In this document: piece by piece, positions 7,121-9,415 of the stretch
Layout: every line of letters starts with the position of its first letter
How positions within the stretch are numbered: position 1 is the stretch's first letter
DNA from: Bacilli bacterium
GTDB lineage: Bacteria; Bacillota_I; Bacilli_A; ML615J-28; CAG-698
Length of the DNA stretch: 9,415 nucleotides
Assembly (NCBI GenBank): GCA_016282055.1
Contig: JAEEJT010000103.1
Location: 1-9,415, forward strand
Direction: 5' to 3'
Notes under the pieces: model-generated
Database searches by the model: none
Told to the model about the DNA's origin: nothing
What the model saw: only the letters and a program-made list of their open reading frames with translations
Program-made: the position numbers and the translations under genes

Positions 7121-8395
7121 ATGAAGTATATTATAAAAAATGCTTTTGTTTTGAATGGTTTAGTTGATATGGAGCCTGTTAAAAAAGATATTTTAGTTGA
7201 AGATGGTATTATAAAAGATATTAATGATTTTATTAGTATTAATAAAGTAAAAGAATATAATCTTAATGGTAAATATTTAATGCCTGGATTAATTAATTTA
7301 CATGTGCATTTACCTGGTTCTGGTATGCCTAAAGATACAAAGAAACAAAATAAAGAATCTGTTGATAGATTAATGTCTAATCCAATCACTAAAAAGATTT
7401 TATATTTAATGTGTAAAAAGTATGCACGTATTGAACTTTTAAGTGGTGTTACAACCATTAGAACTGTTGGAGGACTTCGTGATATTGATAGTACCATTCG
7501 AGATAAGGCTAAAAAGAATAATTCTAAGTTACCTCGTATGTTTGTTAGTAATATGGCTATATCTGTTCCTAATGGTCATATGGCAGGAATTTTAGCTTAT
7601 ATTGCAAATAGTAAGGAAGAAGCTATCCATTACGTTGATGTTATTAGTAAAACTAATCCTGATTTAATCAAACTTATGATTACGGGTGGAGTGTTAGATG
7701 CTAAAGTAAAAGGTGAACCTGGCATTCTAAGAATGCCTTTAGAATATGTTAAAGCTTGTTGTGATAGAAGTCATGAACTTGGATATAAAGTTAGTAGTCA
7801 CGTTGAATCTACTGAAGGAGTTAAGGTTGCTTTAGAAGGTGGAGTTGATACTATAGAGCATGGTGCTTTGTGTACTGATGAAGTTATTGATTTATTTAAG
7901 AAAAATGGTAGTTGTCATGTTTGTACTATTTCTCCAGCTGTTCCTTTAGCATTATTTCCAATGGAATTTTCTAATGCTAATGAATTAACACAATATAATG
8001 GAAACGTAGTATTAAATGGTATTATTGATTGTGCTAATAAATGTCTAGAAAATGGAATTAAAGTTGGTCTTGGTACAGATACTGCTTGTCCATTTGTGAC
8101 TCATTATGATATGTGGCGTGAATTATGTTATTTTAAGAAATATTGTAACATTTCTAATAGTTTTGCATTACATACAGCAACTCAAGTTAACGCTGAAATT
8201 TTAGGTATTGATAATATAACTGGTACAGTTGAGGTTGGAAAACAAGCAGACTTTTTAGTCGCTGATAATAACCCTTTAGTTAATCTAGAATACTTAAGAA
8301 ATCCTAGTTTTGTATTCTATAGAGGTAGTATAATTAAGAAACCTAAGATTAAAAAATACTCTTACGTTGAAGAAGAGTTAGACAAGTATTTATAA
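7121..8395 (+). CDS. Metal-dependent amidohydrolase, imidazolonepropionase/prolidase-like (COG1228 type), substrate unknown
   Basis: 424 residues with the layout of the amidohydrolase superfamily: a small beta-rich N-terminal part (IIKNAFVLNG...DILVEDGIIKDI) that re-forms at the C-terminus (GTVEVGKQADFLVADNNP, 368-385) around a TIM-barrel core. The full metal-site set is recognisable: H61 and H63 (NLHVHLPG), the probable carboxylated lysine K184 (DLIKLMITGG), H227 (SHVES), H247 (TIEHG) and the catalytic D320 (GLGTDTA). The KLMITGG segment and order of ligands resemble the binuclear prolidase-like/aryldialkylphosphatase-like members, which hydrolyse Xaa-Pro or other C-terminal peptide bonds; some relatives act on cyclic amides. 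There is no signal peptide, so it is probably cytoplasmic. Start supported by AAAGAGGTGA (7106-7115) five bases upstream. It follows dtd after a terminator and has no clear terminator of its own. The superfamily is certain; the substrate cannot be read from sequence. Confidence 0.88.
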   Translation: MKYIIKNAFVLNGLVDMEPVKKDILVEDGIIKDINDFISINKVKEYNLNGKYLMPGLINLHVHLPGSGMPKDTKKQNKESVDRLMSNPITKKILYLMCKKYARIELLSGVTTIRTVGGLRDIDSTIRDKAKKNNSKLPRMFVSNMAISVPNGHMAGILAYIANSKEEAIHYVDVISKTNPDLIKLMITGGVLDAKVKGEPGILRMPLEYVKACCDRSHELGYKVSSHVESTEGVKVALEGGVDTIEHGALCTDEVIDLFKKNGSCHVCTISPAVPLALFPMEFSNANELTQYNGNVVLNGIIDCANKCLENGIKVGLGTDTACPFVTHYDMWRELCYFKKYCNISNSFALHTATQVNAEILGIDNITGTVEVGKQADFLVADNNPLVNLEYLRNPSFVFYRGSIIKKPKIKKYSYVEEELDKYL

Positions 8396-8414
8396 TTTGT
8401 TGTTGACAAGTATT
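8381..8414 (+). repeat. Short direct repeat GACAAGTATT, two copies
   Basis: The 10-mer occurs at 8381-8390, in the end of the amidohydrolase gene, and again at 8405-8414, where it overlaps the -35 box (TTGACA) of the next gene. Copies start 24 bp apart. It may be coincidence or a regulator site. Confidence 0.4.
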
Positions 8415-8432
8415 GTTTTTTTATTGTATAAT
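8403..8432 (+). promoter_or_regulatory. Perfect-consensus promoter of the GGDEF gene
   Basis: TTGACA (8403-8408) and TATAAT (8427-8432), both exact consensus, with an 18-bp T-rich spacer. Transcription should start near 8439, giving a leader of about 25 bases with ribosome binding site AAGGCGGT (8449-8456). It is the strongest-looking promoter in the window. Confidence 0.8.
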
Positions 8433-8463
8433 TAACGATATTGTTATAAAGGCGGTAATTCTA

Positions 8464-9415
8464 ATGGCTTTTTACTTTCAACAATACGTTATTTGCATAT
8501 TTATACTATGTTTCATATTCATTGAAACATTAAGTAATGATAGTATTTATTTAAATAAAACATTTAGATGGTCAGTTTTATCATCAATTATTTTTGTGAT
8601 TGGTGATTTGTTACTTACTATTATGGAAAGACAAATTATTGTTAATGATAGTCTTTTAAATGTTATATATATTGTATATGTCATTTGTGCTGTATCATGT
8701 ATATTTTGTTGGTTTAACTATGGTTTATATGTTTTAAAGATAAGAAGTAAATTATCAAGTATTATAAAATATGTATTTATTGGATTATGTACACTAACTT
8801 TTATATTTTATATTTTATTTGATTATAAAAACTTATTTGTTTCTTATAAAGATGATAAAATAGCTTATGGTATATTAGATAAGTTATGGCTTGTTTATGA
8901 AATGTTGTGTATTTATAGTTATTTTATTTATACATTGATTAAAGAAATATTTTATAAAAAGAAATTATTATCTAAGAATGTATATCATCCACTAATATTT
9001 ACTATTGTTTGTTTGATTCTTATTACAATACTTGATTTATCTGTGATAAATTTCAATTTGTTCCCTGTTGGAATGACTGGACTTATATTATATGATTATG
9101 TATTTATTCTAAAGAATAGCATAATGAAAGATAATTTAACAAAACTTGATAATAAAAAGTCTTTATTAGATGATTTAAAGAAAGAATTATCTGATAGAAA
9201 ATTTGATAATTTACATATTGTTTTTATTGATATAAATAATTTTAAATATATTAATGATGCATATGGACATATATTTGGTGATACATTAATTGAGATATTT
9301 GGTGAAATGTTAAAGGATATTTCCTATTCTCGTGACATTAATTCTTATAGATATGGTGGAGATGAATTCACTATTGTTATAAAAAATAAAGAAGAAGATT
9401 TTATAAATAATTTAT
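8464..9415 (+). CDS. Polytopic membrane protein with GGDEF diguanylate cyclase domain, 3' end missing
   Basis: The frame runs open to the window end, giving 317 residues of a longer protein. About seven hydrophobic segments are visible (roughly 6-21, 37-54, 64-90, 102-119, 141-158, 176-195 and 199-216), forming a membrane sensor module that I do not recognise. A GGDEF domain follows: DNLTKLDNKKSL (223-234) at the place of DxLTGLxNR, metal-binding D256 in FIDINNF (254-260), IND (263-265), GHIFGD (268-273) and an intact GGDEF (298-302). GGDEF enzymes join two GTP to make the second messenger c-di-GMP. The product-inhibition I-site RxxD is not in the standard register; the nearby residues are SRDINSYR (289-296). 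The signature loop has K for G and KK for NR. Catalysis looks possible because the GGDEF residues and D256 are intact, but some GGDEF domains only bind nucleotides. Start set by AAGGCGGT seven bases upstream. What follows the GGDEF motif, including any EAL domain, is outside the window. Confidence 0.88.
   Translation, partial: MAFYFQQYVICIFILCFIFIETLSNDSIYLNKTFRWSVLSSIIFVIGDLLLTIMERQIIVNDSLLNVIYIVYVICAVSCIFCWFNYGLYVLKIRSKLSSIIKYVFIGLCTLTFIFYILFDYKNLFVSYKDDKIAYGILDKLWLVYEMLCIYSYFIYTLIKEIFYKKKLLSKNVYHPLIFTIVCLILITILDLSVINFNLFPVGMTGLILYDYVFILKNSIMKDNLTKLDNKKSLLDDLKKELSDRKFDNLHIVFIDINNFKYINDAYGHIFGDTLIEIFGEMLKDISYSRDINSYRYGGDEFTIVIKNKEEDFINNL

Noticed and set aside
7072..7497. Minus-strand open frame of 141 codons over the start of the amidohydrolase gene
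   Set aside because: Antisense to a well-supported gene, crosses its promoter and has no domain signature.
8406..8422. Hairpin ACAA-GTA-TTGT followed by a T run, as terminator of the amidohydrolase gene
   Set aside because: The stem is only 4 bp and AT-rich, and it sits within the -35/spacer of a better-supported promoter.
1..9415. CRISPR array, tRNA, rRNA, insertion sequence, attachment site or riboswitch
   Set aside because: No spaced repeats, cloverleaf, transposase or long structured leader was seen; intergenic gaps are all under about 120 bases.

Overview
The window is strongly AT-rich (roughly 30% GC by eye) and uses the standard bacterial code: tryptophans are TGG and no in-frame TGA interrupts any gene. 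Consensus-like TATAAT boxes and GGAGG-type ribosome binding sites, a Bacillus-type apt-rel-dtd block, and a secreted amidase carrying InlB-type and Ig-like repeats point to a low-GC Firmicute. An uncultured gut member of the Bacilli (Erysipelotrichales / RF39 / Acholeplasma-related lineages) fits best. That placement is inference; no rRNA or other taxonomic marker is present.

Layout. (1) 2-2500 (+): the 3' part of a large surface protein. In order it has an InlB-type repeat, a second repeat interrupted by a long insert, two Ig-like Big_2 domains and a zinc N-acetylmuramoyl-L-alanine amidase domain. (2) 2508-2540: a hairpin terminator that appears to serve both convergent genes. (3) 2533-3762 (-): rarA/mgsA, an AAA+ replication-recombination ATPase. 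(4) 3763-3881: a compact divergent promoter region. (5) 3882-7064 (+): apt, rel and dtd, closely spaced or overlapping and closed by a terminator at 7063-7090, so probably one operon. (6) 7121-8395 (+): a metal-dependent amidohydrolase of the imidazolonepropionase/prolidase-like group with its own extended -10 element. (7) 8464-9415 (+): a polytopic membrane protein with a C-terminal GGDEF (diguanylate cyclase) domain, cut off by the window end and preceded by a perfect-consensus promoter.

Function. The central operon joins purine salvage (Apt makes AMP from adenine and PRPP), the stringent response (Rel makes and degrades (p)ppGpp) and tRNA quality control (Dtd removes D-amino acids from tRNA). 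The same three genes are contiguous in Bacillus subtilis, with a cell-wall amidase gene next and rarA a few genes further on. The window therefore looks like a rearranged version of an old chromosomal neighbourhood rather than a mobile island. I see no phage, transposon, CRISPR, tRNA or rRNA sequence. I found no convincing new multi-gene system. The least understood parts are the domain insertions in the amidase, the amidohydrolase of unknown substrate, and the membrane GGDEF protein with its unusual motifs.
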